A program made the position numbers and the translations under genes. DNA of 64,000 nt from Ectobius pallidus. Taxonomy: Eukaryota > Arthropoda > Insecta > Blattodea > Ectobiidae. Positions 37,801 through 49,619 of this stretch are shown piece by piece. The stretch spans positions 96,175,882 to 96,239,881 of the forward strand of contig CAXKWD010000005.1 in the NCBI GenBank assembly GCA_964059195.1, written 5' to 3'. How positions within the stretch are numbered: the stretch's first letter is position 1; each line of letters opens with the position of its first letter. Under the pieces are notes generated by a model. The model had not been told where the DNA came from. It saw only the letters and a list, made by a program, of their open reading frames with translations, and did no database searches.

Positions 37801-38330
37801 ATTTTTTGCACGACGTAACTAATTAGTGGTACTTACGAACATTGTTGCCGTGGTTCGTAACTTGACATTCCCGCACGCAATCTGGTTGCTATGAGAACAA
37901 AATAAATCTCAGTGCTGTGAAACTTACAAAAAGCACACGTGCCGTCAGTAAAACCATTATAGCCTAATACACAAGCCTTTATCGAAAGCCGGAACCAAGG
38001 GCCCACTGCTGTGGCGGCTTTAACAGGACAAATATTCAGTCCCCATAACCAATGCGAATCACTTTCTAAAATATAACATCTATTTCCAATAATATATATA
38101 CATAATATTTTCAGCTAATATCTCAATTATTATCTCAATTAATATAATTAAATTGATATAAATAATCATCGTGCAAAAAATAGCATGCAATACTCTTTCC
38201 GTAAGTGCATAACGGATCTCGGAAATTGGAAAAAAAAAACTCTGCGCAAGCGCCTCGTTTTTTCAAACTCTTTCCTCGATCCGTATTCCGTATGCACCGC
38301 GTACGGAACTAGTATCGCAATAGACTATTT
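37801..38330. repeat. Composite hairpin repeat, family G, copy 2
   Basis: Second copy of 5022-5490. Here the left part is bounded by an exact 13-bp inverted repeat ATTTTTTGCACGA (37801-37813) / TCGTGCAAAAAAT (38169-38181). The right part keeps the GTGCATAACGGATCTCGG ... CCTCGATCCGTA palindrome. It contains an insertion relative to copy 1 (around 37885-38030). Confidence 0.65.
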
Positions 38331-39248
38331 CAGCACAGTAACAGTAAGTTCTCTGTTGTCATTGGATCACGTCTTCCAGACAGGTTGATCTTGTAGGCAG
38401 AAAATAACTTTCAACGTCAGGTGATTTAACAAAGGAAAATGCTAGGAAACAGTCTTTTCTGAAGAAATCCCCTCCAAAGCGCATTTATATTGAATAAAGG
38501 TCGATGTCTCAATACAGAATATTTTAACACATAGGCCTACTGCCAAATTTTGCTTATCCGTGGTTTCTTTTCAAAACCATCACATGTCAACCCCTTGTAA
38601 ATTTCAGTCTAAAAAGGAAAAACAATATACTTTTTACTAGATTGAGTATAACCTGCCCTGATCATACAGGGAATCCATTTTATGCGGAAACTTTTTAACA
38701 GCATTGCCCCTGCTCACACTTTCCCCGCTGTTGCGCTTGCACCGGCCGGGACCGTGTTCCGTTCCTACCGGCAAATCGGCAAATCAAGACTTTAGAAACA
38801 CTACAAAATAGAATAACTCAACCAATTTATTATCAAAATAGGCCAACATGTAGAGGCTTATTATTCACCATTTTGTACGGATGGTACAGTCAGGATATTT
38901 ACGAGAAAATCTCCGAACTATGGTTATTTCTCAATAAGTAACATTCCACCAAATAAATTCGCTGTTCAACCGTATACATTTTCGATTATTGTCTTACGTA
39001 ACACACAACAATAGACAAGCGTCTCACTACAAGACACTACAAGACACTGAAGCAACTAACCGCTTGTAGGGTCTATGCTTTGTACAATGCTAGCGCGGCA
39101 ATGCGGCAGTGATGCGAGGTTTCCTCATAAAATGGACTCACTGTATAAGCTGCCCTTGTGCAGTGGCATAAGAGGAGGCTGCTCACAAATGTAGCATGTC
39201 TGCTTACTAGAGGTTCTTACAGTCCTTCTGGTATGTAATTGTCATTAG

Positions 39249-39894
39249 TAGGGTTCAGATGTTTGACATGTCATATTTTTATCCTTACCTCCATTCTCGC
39301 CACAAACACAAATTAAACATGAATTGCACATTTGTTATTCTAATAGGAACGTTTTTATTTTGCATATAAAGTCATATTTTGGAAATTTTTATGATATTGG
39401 TCTTATTTCGGTCATATTTGTAATTTAACGTCATATTTCGGTTATAAATTCTGCAAAAGCGCACAGTTATGCAGTATGTGTATTAATTGTCGACTTAAAT
39501 TACTTTCCGAAAAAAAGTCACGAATATTTTGGTTTTACAGTTACTAAATGTGAAGGGACCCTAACAAGTAATAGCGCAATTAACTCTTCCTCCTTGTTGT
39601 TAGTAAACATCCAATAGACAAGTTTTTAAAATATTTTCAGTCACATTTGCACTGGTATCAGGAAACATTAACAGATCAGTAGTTCTTTACAAGTACAACT
39701 GTAAATCACCCGTAAAATTGTTAAAAAGTGATCATCTGATTGAATTAATGTGATGCAATAATTTAGTGTTATTAAACGTTTTAACTAGGAACATTTATTT
39801 TTAGAAAATACATAATTTTATGAGGTCATATTTAGTCATTTTTGAGGTCATATTTACAGTCATATTTTTTTAGGTCATAAGCATCCGAACCCTA
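39249..39894. mobile_element. hAT-like MITE, family H4
   Basis: A 646-bp element with termini TAGGGTTCAGATGTTTGACA and (right) TCATAAGCATCCGAACCCTA. The flanking 8-mers GTCATTAG and GTCAATAG match at seven of eight positions. The interior is a string of GTCATATTT / AGGTCATATTT repeats near both ends. No transposase. Confidence 0.8.
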
Positions 39895-40044
39895 GTCAAT
39901 AGTAAGTTATAATGAAAACCAGGAAAATTCAAATTTCACTTGCCTTTATGGCATAAATTGCCATTGTCTTTCATTAGTCATATTTCTTATATAATTAAGG
40001 AATCGCGCACAATGTGCATTATTTTAACCTAAGACTTAACCTAC

Positions 40045-40172
40045 TGACAAACACCCAGTCCTCAACCCGGGAAAGGGATTTTTCACTACTGAAAAATCCC
40101 CGACCCGGCCGGGAATCGAACCCGGGCCGCCGGAGTGGAAGGCAGGCGCGCTACCGACTCACCCACGGCGAC
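40045..40172 (-). mobile_element. tRNA-derived SINE, family D (Gly-tRNA-like head)
   Basis: On the minus strand it begins GTCGCCGTGGGTGAGTCGG, has CGCGCCTGCCTTCC in the anticodon-arm position and a perfect T-arm/B box CCGGGTTCGATTCCCGG, then runs into GGGATTTTTCAGTAGTG. The head resembles tRNA but the acceptor stem does not close, so it is a SINE rather than a working tRNA gene. Confidence 0.7.
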
Positions 40173-40258
40173 ATAAAGGTAGATAGATTTCACAGAAATT
40201 TATAGTCGTATTTAAAAACGAGTATGATAACGAGGATGGTGAATATACCAATATTAGT

Positions 40259-40570
40259 ACTGACCGCCTGCATGGATAGAGATGCTGTATACGGTTCCGC
40301 AGGTCTGGGTTCGATCCTCAGTATCTCCTCGGATTTTTCTGAGTTGGGGAGGTCTGAAACGGGGTGCACTCAGTCCCGTGACACGAACTGAGGAGCTACT
40401 TGATAAAGAAGTACCGGCTCCGGTTCAGTAAGCCATCAATAACGGCGAAGGGGTCGGCATGCTGACCACATGCGCTTCAATCCTGCCATCTATCTATGGC
40501 AGATGAAGCATAAGTCAGATGGTAGGCCTAATCCCTTAAAGGGGTGTAGCGCCATGGAGTTTTAGCTTTT
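40259..40570 (+). mobile_element. tRNA-derived SINE, family E, intact copy
   Basis: About 312 bp flanked by a 9-bp duplication AATATTAGT (40250-40258 and 40571-40579). The B box is GGTTCGATCCTC about 40 bp in. The body block TTGATAAAGAAGTACCGG and end GGGGTGTAGCGCCATGGAG match the diverged copy at 70-375. Confidence 0.85.
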
Positions 40571-40587
40571 AATATTAGTGCTACTAC

Positions 40588-40589
<2 letters not shown>

Positions 40590-40647
<58 letters not shown>
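40590..40647. repeat. (AAT)n microsatellite
   Basis: About 19 uninterrupted units just downstream of the SINE, becoming AAC-rich at its end. Confidence 0.95.
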
Positions 40648-40650
<3 letters not shown>

Positions 40651-41895
40651 CAACATCAATAACAACATAATCATATGACTCGGAACCGAAAATTTAAATT
40701 CGTTCTATAATTGCAAATCCTTTTTAAAAAGTGGCAGTCGATGGACGGGACTACAATCGCTAATTTTGGCATTCGTTCTTCGGCTAATATAAAGCAGTAT
40801 TAGGTGAAAACAAATTTGCATCTCGAATTGCTATTTATCCTGGAAGATTAAGCATATTTAGCCCATATTTTTAACAAAAATATTCTTACTTAAAATGCTA
40901 GTCAGCCATATTGTCATAATTTTTGGATGTTTTTTTTTCGGAAAGTGAAAGTTATTTTACGTCGTTTATTTTCCTAACTTTGCACACAGATCAAAATTGA
41001 TTCACACATATTTAAACTCCAACCAGAATATTTTTCAGAAATCTATATAGTTAGCCTACTGAAAACCACGTAAAATAATTTCTCAGATTTAGCGGCTCAG
41101 TTGTTAGGGTACCTCCGTAGTTTAAATTTCGTTCAATAGTTCACCGTCTGTGAATTATTGTATTATTTTAAAACAATCAACTCAACATTGCAGATAAATT
41201 TTTAGAAGCTATAAAAAGATTACACAGAATTAAAGATGTTGTACCTGTAAGTCTTCCATGGTATACTTAATGGATCCCATAAAATGAGCTGAATTTTAGC
41301 CAGAAAAAAAAAAACTGGAATTAAATTGTGAAAGTTATTTATTATTAGAATTTTAGATAATCTTTCCTGTCACTGGTAACTTCCACAATATATTATACTA
41401 ATAAAATAGGCCTATGCATTAAAATATCGAGAATCAGACCAAACACTTAAATCGTTTTAGATGTCATACATCATTTTGGTCTCTCACGCGATTTTAGACT
41501 CCATAATCTGTTTGTTCTTTTGGAAGCAGTTGACCAGATCACCGCTAGAGTTCAGATGATGTAGCTTTAATAGTGGAAGTTGTAATTTTAGAATATATTG
41601 GTGGCGCTCATGGGAGTTTGCTGAATCTTGGTTGGCTCGTTGTTTCCTATCCACTGCTGCCGCCCAGAATTTGGAGTATTATTTCTCTCTGTTTCCGGGA
41701 AGAAGCAGGATCTGATGTTATTTTTGCTTGATACGAAAATAAATTAAATATCCTAGAAGATGTGGCTACCCTAAGTCAAGTTTCTCATTCATTATGTCTG
41801 CTCTCCATCCCAACGCTCGCGTTACCATTGTGAATCTCGATATTAGCTCTAGGACTTCCTTGGCCTCAACAATCTCTATTATCTTCTATCTTCTA

Positions 41896-42938
41896 TCTTC
41901 TATATCAATAAAAATGAATTTAAAAAAGGGTTGTTGCCGCATCACTTGAGAACGGCTAGACCGATTTGGCTGATTCTTTTTTTGTTGTGTTCGTAATTGT
42001 CACGACAAGGTTTGTGTGAAAGAATTTTTTTGGAAAATCCACGGGAAAAGTAGGAAATGTGAAATGAGGCAAAGTTAGAGTTTTCTGATGTCAATTGTTT
42101 ACATAACGAAAGTATTGTTTACTATGTTTACATAGGGCTTTGGATACTATATTATAATACTGGGCTTTAACAAATGCTGATACTATCGAAGTATTTAATA
42201 CATAATTGTGAAAATATTCTTGACGAATAAAATCCACGAAAATAAAGCAGTCACATAACTTTTTCTACCCTCGACATGGAAAATACATTACACATTTTGA
42301 TGTAGAATAAGCGGTCGTATTGCAAGGACAACTTACGTGTTTGCCAGTGAGTATGCTATATCGGAAGTATGTAAAAAATCCTATCCACTGATACGTCACT
42401 CATAGCTGTAGGCTTTGCATTAGTTGAGAAATAGGCCTAGGGATGTTTTTCAGAGGCCCTATGCATCTAAAAGAAGAAAGAAAGAAAAAAAAGGGATGGA
42501 TCATTTTCAGTCCTACGCGCGCAGTATATTATGTCCCAGGTTTTTGGGAAGGAAAGTATAAAAGTGATATTGAATTTCTTTTTTACCTCAGCCCCGAAAC
42601 GGTTGTATGGTAATATGAGAGTGAGAAATAACATTTTCTGTCAAGACAATACAATCTTATGTAACCGGAATTTCTTTTTCTTCTTATTTTGCACTCCTCC
42701 CAGGCATGGTGTGTAGAAGCAATGGAATGCAAAATTCTACATCCTCTATGAGCCATAAAAATCTATATCTAGCGTTTTCTGAGGGAATAGTCTGAGTGCC
42801 ATATGTCGTTCTTCCTCATTTCGAATGCTACATACATGTTATAGAAGGACATAGAGTTTCAACAACGAAAGTCCTCCATAAGTTAATTTCATATTACAAA
42901 ATACAAAACCCGAGTGACGCCGGGCCATTTAAGATAGT
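41896..42938 (+). mobile_element. Helitron-like element, copy 1
   Basis: About 1,040 bp shared with 44050-45090. The left end is TCTATATCAATAAAAATGAA, followed by the insect-repeat block CATCACTTGAGAACGGCTAG and ACCGATTTGGCTGATTC. The right end has a small hairpin, CCCGAGTGACGCCGGG, just before the terminal AGATAGT. No TIRs or target-site duplication, consistent with Helitron-like non-autonomous elements. Embedded frames (e.g. near 42531) recur in the copies but show no domain. Confidence 0.6.
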
Positions 42939-42944
42939 AATAAA

Positions 42945-43135
42945 TAAAGTAATATAAAAAAATCAAATATATTAATATAAAATATAATAATATAAAATAT
43001 AATAATACTGTATAAAATAAAACATAATAATAAAAAGTAAAATAATATAATATAATACAATATAAAATAAATTAAAATAAATAATAAATAAAAACATGAA
43101 AATAAAATAAATAAAATAAAATAAAATATAACCAA
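42945..43135. repeat. AT-only low-complexity tract
   Basis: Nearly pure A and T in degenerate TAAAA/AATAT units immediately after the Helitron-like element. A reverse-strand frame here (mostly Phe/Leu/Ile/Tyr) is a composition artefact. Confidence 0.85.
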
Positions 43136-43195
43136 ACCACTAAATTTTCATACTTAAATATGCCGATGAAACTAAATATATGAAATAAAATTTGA

Positions 43196-43262
43196 AATTC
43201 ACGAGCCGGGATTCGAACCCTGGTACCAAATAGCAAAAATCCAGTCAGAGGGCGCTTTTCAG
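43196..43262 (-). repeat. tRNA-like T-arm remnant
   Basis: The minus strand contains GGTACCAGGGTTCGAATCCC, a good T-arm/B-box sequence. I could not find an A box at the right distance, so this is at most a fragment of a tRNA-derived SINE. Confidence 0.3.
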
Positions 43263-44049
43263 CGCCTGGGCGAAGGGGGACTTCGATTGGTAAGGCTTTA
43301 GCATGGGTGAGTCATTATATACAGTGTTACATTTATTTCACTCACTGTAAGGCGACGAGCCCACACCTTACAAGCCCTACCTCTCACATCAAACCGCCTT
43401 TTAAACCGCATGCCCATTCTGACATTCAAAAAAATTTAGTTAAAAATGTCTTCATTACATTAATTGTGATACGCGTTACCTGGCAATACCTCACGCTAGG
43501 TGTTAACACTATGGACGTGGTAATATTGAACCGGTAACATGTAATATTTTTCATCACATGAGCCTTAAGTTTTAATGTGAAAAAAAAAACAAAAATTGTA
43601 TTTTGGTATGCGAAAATACACTGAAAATACGCCAATATTTGTACCCAAATTTGACGTTTTTATTCACCATAAAATGGGATTGATAGTGATGGTATATATC
43701 CTGTAGAAAATGTTGTTGCATGGTTCAGTGTAGTCTGTTAGTGAATAAATTAATGAATTTCATATTGGTCCTTTGAGGGAAAAATTTATATTATGAAGTT
43801 CAAAATTACCACCCCTCAAAAAGTCAGCTTTAGGATCACATGGGAATGATATCAAGATAATTCAATAATATTAATCTACTATTTTATTAACTATATACAG
43901 GATATAAACGTCTTTGTGACTTGAAATTGTAGGCCTATATTAATTTCCAATATTTGATCTTGAATACCAATATCAGAATAGACTATCTGTATATGAGTCT
44001 ATTTATAAGCGGAGTCAATAATGATTAAAATTTAAAAGACGAAACTTGT

Positions 44050-45090
44050 GTAGATTAATAAAAATGAATTTACAAAAGGGTTGTTGCCGCATCACTTGAG
44101 AACGGCTTGACCGATTTGGCTGATTTCTTTTTTGTTGTGTTCGTAATTGTCAGGAGAAGGTTTGTATGAATGAAAATTTTTGGAATATCCATGGGAACAG
44201 TCGGAAATGTGAAATGAGGCAAAGTTAGTGAGTTCTGATGTCAATTGTTTACATAACGAAAGTATTGTTTACGATGTTTACATAGGGCTTTGGATACTAT
44301 ATTATAATATTGGGCTTTAACAAATGCTGATACTATCGAAGTATTTAATACATAACTGTGAAAATAATTCTTGACGAATAAAATCCACGAAAATAAAGCA
44401 GTCACATAACTTTCTCTACCCTCGACATGGAAAATATAATTTTCTCACTTCACATTTTGATGTAGAATAAGCGATCGTATTGCAGGGACAACTTAAGTGT
44501 GTGCCAGTGAGTATGCTATAGACTATCGGAAGTCGGTAACAAATCCTATCCACTGATACGTCACTCATAGCTGTAGGCTTTGTATTAGTCGAGAAATAGG
44601 CCCAGGGATGTTTTTCAGAGGCCCTATGCATCTAAAAGAAGACAAAATGGGATGGGACATTTTCAGTCCTACGCGCGCAGTATATTATGTCCCAGGTTTT
44701 TGGGAAGGAAAGAATGAAAGTGATATTGATCTCTTTTTTTCCAGCCCCGAAACGGTTGTATGGTAATATGAGAGTGAGAAATAAAATTTTCTGTCAAGAC
44801 AATACACTCTTATGTAACCGGAATTTCTTTTTCTTCTTATTTGCACTCCTCCCAGGGATGGTATGTAGAAGCAATGGAATGCAACATTCGACATCCTCCA
44901 TGAGCCATAAAAAGCTATATCTAGCGTTTTCTGAGGGAATAGTCTGAGTGCCATATGTCGTTCTTCCTCATTTCGAATTCTACATACATGTTATATAAGG
45001 ACATAGAGTTTCAACAACGAAAGTCCTCCATAAGTTAATTTCATATTACAAAATACCATACCCGGGTGACGCCGGGCCATTTAAGATAGT
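44050..45090 (+). mobile_element. Helitron-like element, copy 2
   Basis: It aligns with 41896-42938 along its whole length, including the entry block CATCACTTGAGAACGGCTTG and the terminal hairpin CCCGGGTGACGCCGGG with AGATAGT at the end. Small indels against copy 1. Directly abuts another Helitron-like left end at 45091. Confidence 0.65.
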
Positions 45091-45765
45091 ATAATATAAA
45101 AGGTTTTGTCCTGACTGACTGACTTAATGACAGAGAATCAACGAAGAGCCTAAACTATAATAGGTAGAGACTTGGTATTTTGACAGTACCTTCGTTTCAT
45201 AATGTAAGGGCTCACTAAGAAAGGATTTTGAAAAATTTTGATTTTAAATGCCAAAAATAAAGTGTTTTCGAAAATACTTCATACCTTTTTACACAGAATT
45301 ATCAAATCCAAATCACAGTTCACATGACAACATATTGTTTCCAGTGTTCTCAGATGGGTTTGGAAATAAATGAAACGGGACTTGACAAATTAGAGATGTT
45401 ATCAATACAATTCATGTTATAAATAAATATTAAAGAATGAAATCCACGAAAATAATGCAGTCACATAACTTTCTCTACCCTGGACATAGATAAAACAATA
45501 CTGCACAATATCGCAGGTTTTTGGAGAGTAGGAAAGTGATATTGAATTTATGTTTAATTTCATCCCAAAAGGGTTTTGTGGTAACATGAGAGTGAGAAAT
45601 AAATATTCCGCAAACACAATACAATTTTATGTTACCGGAATATCTGTTTCTTCTTATTCGAACCCCTACCTTACCATATTAATTTCAGATAATTTATTTT
45701 GGCTGTATAAACTAATAGAAAGGATCATTAATTACCTTAATTTCCGTACAGAGTGGTAATATTAA
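45091..45765 (+). mobile_element. Helitron-like element, divergent, 3' boundary unclear
   Basis: It starts ATAATATAAAAGGTTTTGTC and passes through TGACTGACTGACTTAATG, a left-end style seen in insect Helitron-like repeats. From about 45400 it resembles the central part of copies 1 and 2 (GCAGTCACATAACTTTCTC; a GTAACATGAGAGTGAGAAATAA-like block). No terminal hairpin found. Confidence 0.45.
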
Positions 45766-47284
45766 AGAGTGAACAGAGACTGCACATTTTGATCCTGAAA
45801 CTGAACACCGTTTTTTGGGGGTCCCACAAATCCTATCCGGATACTGCACATTGAACTACATTCATGTAAAAAATGTGGGATTTACACTGGTTAATATTAT
45901 CTGCTTAACTGAATGGTGTGTGGTAATTCTGAAACCTTTTGGCAAGATTTGGCCAACGGCATGAAATATTTCTGATGCCTAGTATTAACATCATCGACTC
46001 CTTTTCTTTTTGTAGCTGTATTAATAATTTGGCGATTTAATTTTCTAATGTTAACCACATGGTTATACTCACCGTGTTTTCTAATAGGCCTGACTTCGTT
46101 ATTGTTCAGCACGGTATAAATTATCGCATTGCCTTTCTTTCACACAGCACCGTGCTTTTGGGGGCATATGGAATAAATTTTACAAACTTATAGGCCTACA
46201 TTTAAAAAAATATATTAACAAACATAACTGCTGGCCTTTGATGATCGTGGGCATTATGAAATAAATAAAAGTAAGTTGTAATAATGCAATAATTCCGTTG
46301 TAATCGGAAACCCTAGTTTTTATTGTTAATAAGCTGCCTGTCAATAGGATTTGATCTCCAGGCGTAACCATATAGGCCTTATGTAGGCTACTTATTGTGT
46401 TTTCGGTCCATAATTTAACATGGTTTAAAGAGAAGAAATGATAAGCATTGTTAGAACAAGGTGTTTGTAAAATAGTGAAATAAATAAACGGTGCGTAATA
46501 TGTTGCACAATATTTTTCACATATTCATATTAAGATTGGTATTGTTGAAACCGGTATGTACTGTTGAAAAATTATTCTTCTCAAAGAGATCCCAGAAGAT
46601 GGACTGAGAGCTGAGTCCAAAACTAAGTAACGTTTAAAACTTCGACTCGGCTGATAGCCCATGAGCATCTCTTCAATAGTAGACCTATTCTGCGAAAAAA
46701 TTCAAAATATTTCTTAATATTATTTTTCTAGTGGTCCATTTTTAACCTAAAGGGAATTTTAAAAATTGCTAGATGTGCCTAAAATATAAATTCAATTGAG
46801 GCTTTTTCAGGAGTTTATGCTGATGTTTTGTAAAGCTTCAGATCTGGTCCGAGAGTAGCAATGATATATGATATATGATATATAGATCAGAAAATTGACA
46901 GCAATCAATATTGATTTCACTGAATTTTATACGGTTAAAACGTTTGAAATTAATTTTTTCCAACAAGATTAACCCATTTCGGGAGCACAGAAACATGTGT
47001 TACTATGAAGGCAGACACGAGATATTGTAAGATAAGAACATTAAAAGCTAAAGCCGCTATTGCTGAAAGGGGTCGGTGACTCCTCTTACTGCTGTGATTT
47101 GTGTATCGTTGTGTAAGCGTCCAAATATTGCAAAGCAGAGCCACTGAATTATTATAGCGAGGGCGCGTGCGCATCGCGTAGCTAATTTTACAACCCACAC
47201 AGAATAAGGCCAAAGTACAGTCACGTTCATCTGTCAGTTAAACAGTTCTACTCTTCCAAATGAATTTTGTCAATTAATGATTAG

Positions 47285-48048
47285 CAGGGCCCAGATTCTA
47301 ATGACATGTCATCTTTTTATTGATGCTGCATACACATTGCCAACTTGTGGATAAATCCTATTTATGGCCTCTAGATTATAGAAATGCATTTTTATTACTG
47401 TAGGTCATTTTTTGTCATTTAATGCAATTTTATATTTTTAGGGCATTTATTTCAATTTTAGGTCATTATTTTGTCCTTGTCTCATGTGCTTCCTTATTTG
47501 GTCATTTTCATGTATTTACATTGAGTATATTAACTTTTTTTTTCGTCGCTAGCGTTGCTGTCTTTGAAGTGTTGTTTGTTTAAAGCAAGAATGAAAAATT
47601 CGGCGTTAAAGTGTTGTCATGTCTCAGTCGGAAGTGAGAATCAAAGAAACGCCAAAATTTTGTATTATATTACTATTGTTATTAGATTGACTTGGCACCA
47701 GAGTCTGCCACCTGCTTGGATTTGAGAGTGCAAACTACTGTTTACCCTCAATAAACAAACAGACCACAGACCACAAAAGGATGTGCCGAATTTTGACTCA
47801 CCAGTGCCTCAGTGCCAGTATAAATTTCCGTGAGAAAAGTACATTAACAACATTACAGTTATATACAGTTTTTTTACAATTATGTACAAACTAGTCTATA
47901 ACTTTGTGTGTACAATAATAATTTTTTATAAATAAAATATCAGTTTTTAGGTCATTTTTTATAATTATTAAGTAATTTTCTTTAAAATTTAGGGTAATTT
48001 TATAGGCCATTTTTCAAACAATTTTAGGCCATCAGAATACGGGCCCTG
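47285..48048. mobile_element. hAT-like MITE, family H3, long copy
   Basis: A 764-bp element with termini CAGGGCCCAGATTCTAATGAC and (right) GGCCATCAGAATACGGGCCC plus TG. The flanks ATGATTAG and ATGATGAT agree at six of eight positions. AGGTCATTTT repeats cluster near both ends. The ends match the 243-bp element at 9734-9976. Confidence 0.75.
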
Positions 48049-48518
48049 ATGATGATTGTAGTTATTTGCTATTTCTTTATGTGTGTTATTTTGCTTTCCC
48101 TACGACTATTGCCACCGTAGGTAGGAGTTTGTACTCAACGTGAAGTTCTACATCCTATTTCCGTATTTTCCGTATTTCAGTATCGAACACGAAACAATCT
48201 TGAAGCCTTGAGAGCAGAAAATCAAACTGCATAACAAACAACCTGTATTTTAAAATAAAATAAATTGTGTACATGTTAATTTTATTATTATACTAAATTG
48301 AGTTCATTTCATGTTTTATTCCGTTGGTTTGAGGTTAAAACGCCAAGAGAAGCTTCTGGCGCCACGCACGCCATTACCTGCATCTATAGCAAAAGACGAG
48401 AATTTACTAACAGCTGATCGCCGAGTTCAGCCATTCGATTCTTTGATGAATCTAAACACTCAGAACTTAAACATTTAATTATGGTCAAAAAGGACAGTCG
48501 TATACAACTAGCCTATAT

Positions 48519-48614
48519 TATTAAGACACTCGTAGTAAAATTATGAAAAGAGCGAAGCGAAGTTTCATAAATAACATAATAAATGTCAAATGTTAAATGT
48601 CATTATAGGCTCGT
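48519..48614. repeat. Foldback palindrome, family F, copy 2
   Basis: Shares GAGCGAAGCGAAGTTTCATA and CATTATAGGC with the foldback at 23335-23430. Its left arm is diverged. Confidence 0.45.
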
Positions 48615-49045
48615 TCCATAATGTACTGATATTTTACCGTGACTTTTGATGGCGAATTTTTAGCTGAATTTCGCTTTGAGATCACCTGTGTCTAGTAACA
48701 CCCTTTTGGGAGGCAAGAAGAGTATGCATGTGTTTGCGGTGTTTGACATTGAAAATGGAGGAGGTATCTTTTCTCCAGCTTTAGAGAGTATTGTAAACGT
48801 TTCTCATTAAATTGTTACACTTCCGTTGTAGACTACTTAGGTAGAATGAAGAATTCAGCGCTCGTTAATGACCGTGTAATAGATCTTCAATGAGATGGTT
48901 ATGTTATGGAGAGTATTGTGTATCATTGGAAATGACGGTAGTGCAGTTGGAAAACGATTCTGTAAACGTGGCTAATGAGAGATTATAGCCGTATTCTTCC
49001 TAAGATTAACGGCTTTTCCTATAGCATGAATTGTATTGTTTAACA

Positions 49046-49619
49046 CAGTGGTTCCCAAACTATGGGTCGGTGGGTCGCGAAAAGGGCTGGAAAAATTAAA
49101 CGCGTTTTCAATACTGTATAAGGGAAGAGTCAAGCCTCATTCCTTTTATGATACAGACCAAGGAGGAGTATCCTGTTATTTCAGACTTAGCATTAAAAGA
49201 ACTGATGGGGTTTACGACCACATACATATGTGAAAGGGATTTTTCCACTATGATTTCTTTAAAACAAGTACAGGAATATACTTTGTGTGGAAAGTGATTT
49301 AAGGTTAAAACTAACAACTTTTAATCCTGATATCGAATCTCCTGTAAATAAAAAACAACAGTTTCACAAATCTCATTAATTTTTTAAAAATAAATTGTAC
49401 TAGTTGGACAATGTTCTTTATTGAAATAGCCTTTACCATTTTAATTCAACTGTGTTTTCTCAGCAGAGCATTTTAACACAAAAAAACTATTGAAAGGCAT
49501 ATGAAAAACATGGGCTGTATTTTATACAGCCTATATTGGTTATCGTTATGTAGTAGTGGGTCGCGAAAAAAAATTCTAGGTGAAGGTGGGTCCCAGGACA
49601 AAAAGTTTGGGAACTGCTG
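49046..49619 (+). mobile_element. hAT element with transposase C-terminal remnant
   Basis: A 574-bp element with termini CAGTGGTTCCCAAACT and (right) AGTTTGGGAACTGCTG. A perfect 8-bp duplication GTTTAACA lies at 49038-49045 and 49620-49627. The GGGTCGCGAAAA block is repeated just inside both ends. These termini are typical of the ZBED-type hAT elements of animals. The centre keeps the last part of a transposase gene, listed separately. Confidence 0.92.
49228..49378 (+). pseudogene. hAT transposase C-terminal remnant (ZBED-type)
   Basis: A frame at 49228-49290 reads CERDFSTMISLK. After a frameshift near 49290, the next frame reads SDLRLKLTTFNPDIE and ends KKQQFHKSH at a stop at 49376-49378. 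This is the characteristic C-terminal dimerisation end of ZBED/hAT transposases. The BED finger and the catalytic residues are not present, so it cannot be active. Confidence 0.85.

Noticed and set aside
40080..40172. Possible Gly-type tRNA gene on the minus strand
   Set aside because: The T-arm is perfect, but the 5' and 3' acceptor strands do not close and the sequence continues into a SINE-like body.
42531..42947. Recurrent short frame containing APKRLYGNMRVRN in several places
   Set aside because: It recurs because the Helitron-like repeat recurs. No start or domain is conserved and I cannot show codon constraint without an alignment.
42929..43135. 68-residue frame rich in Phe, Leu, Ile and Tyr on the minus strand
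   Set aside because: Pure AT low-complexity DNA. The hydrophobic composition is a codon artefact, not a membrane protein.
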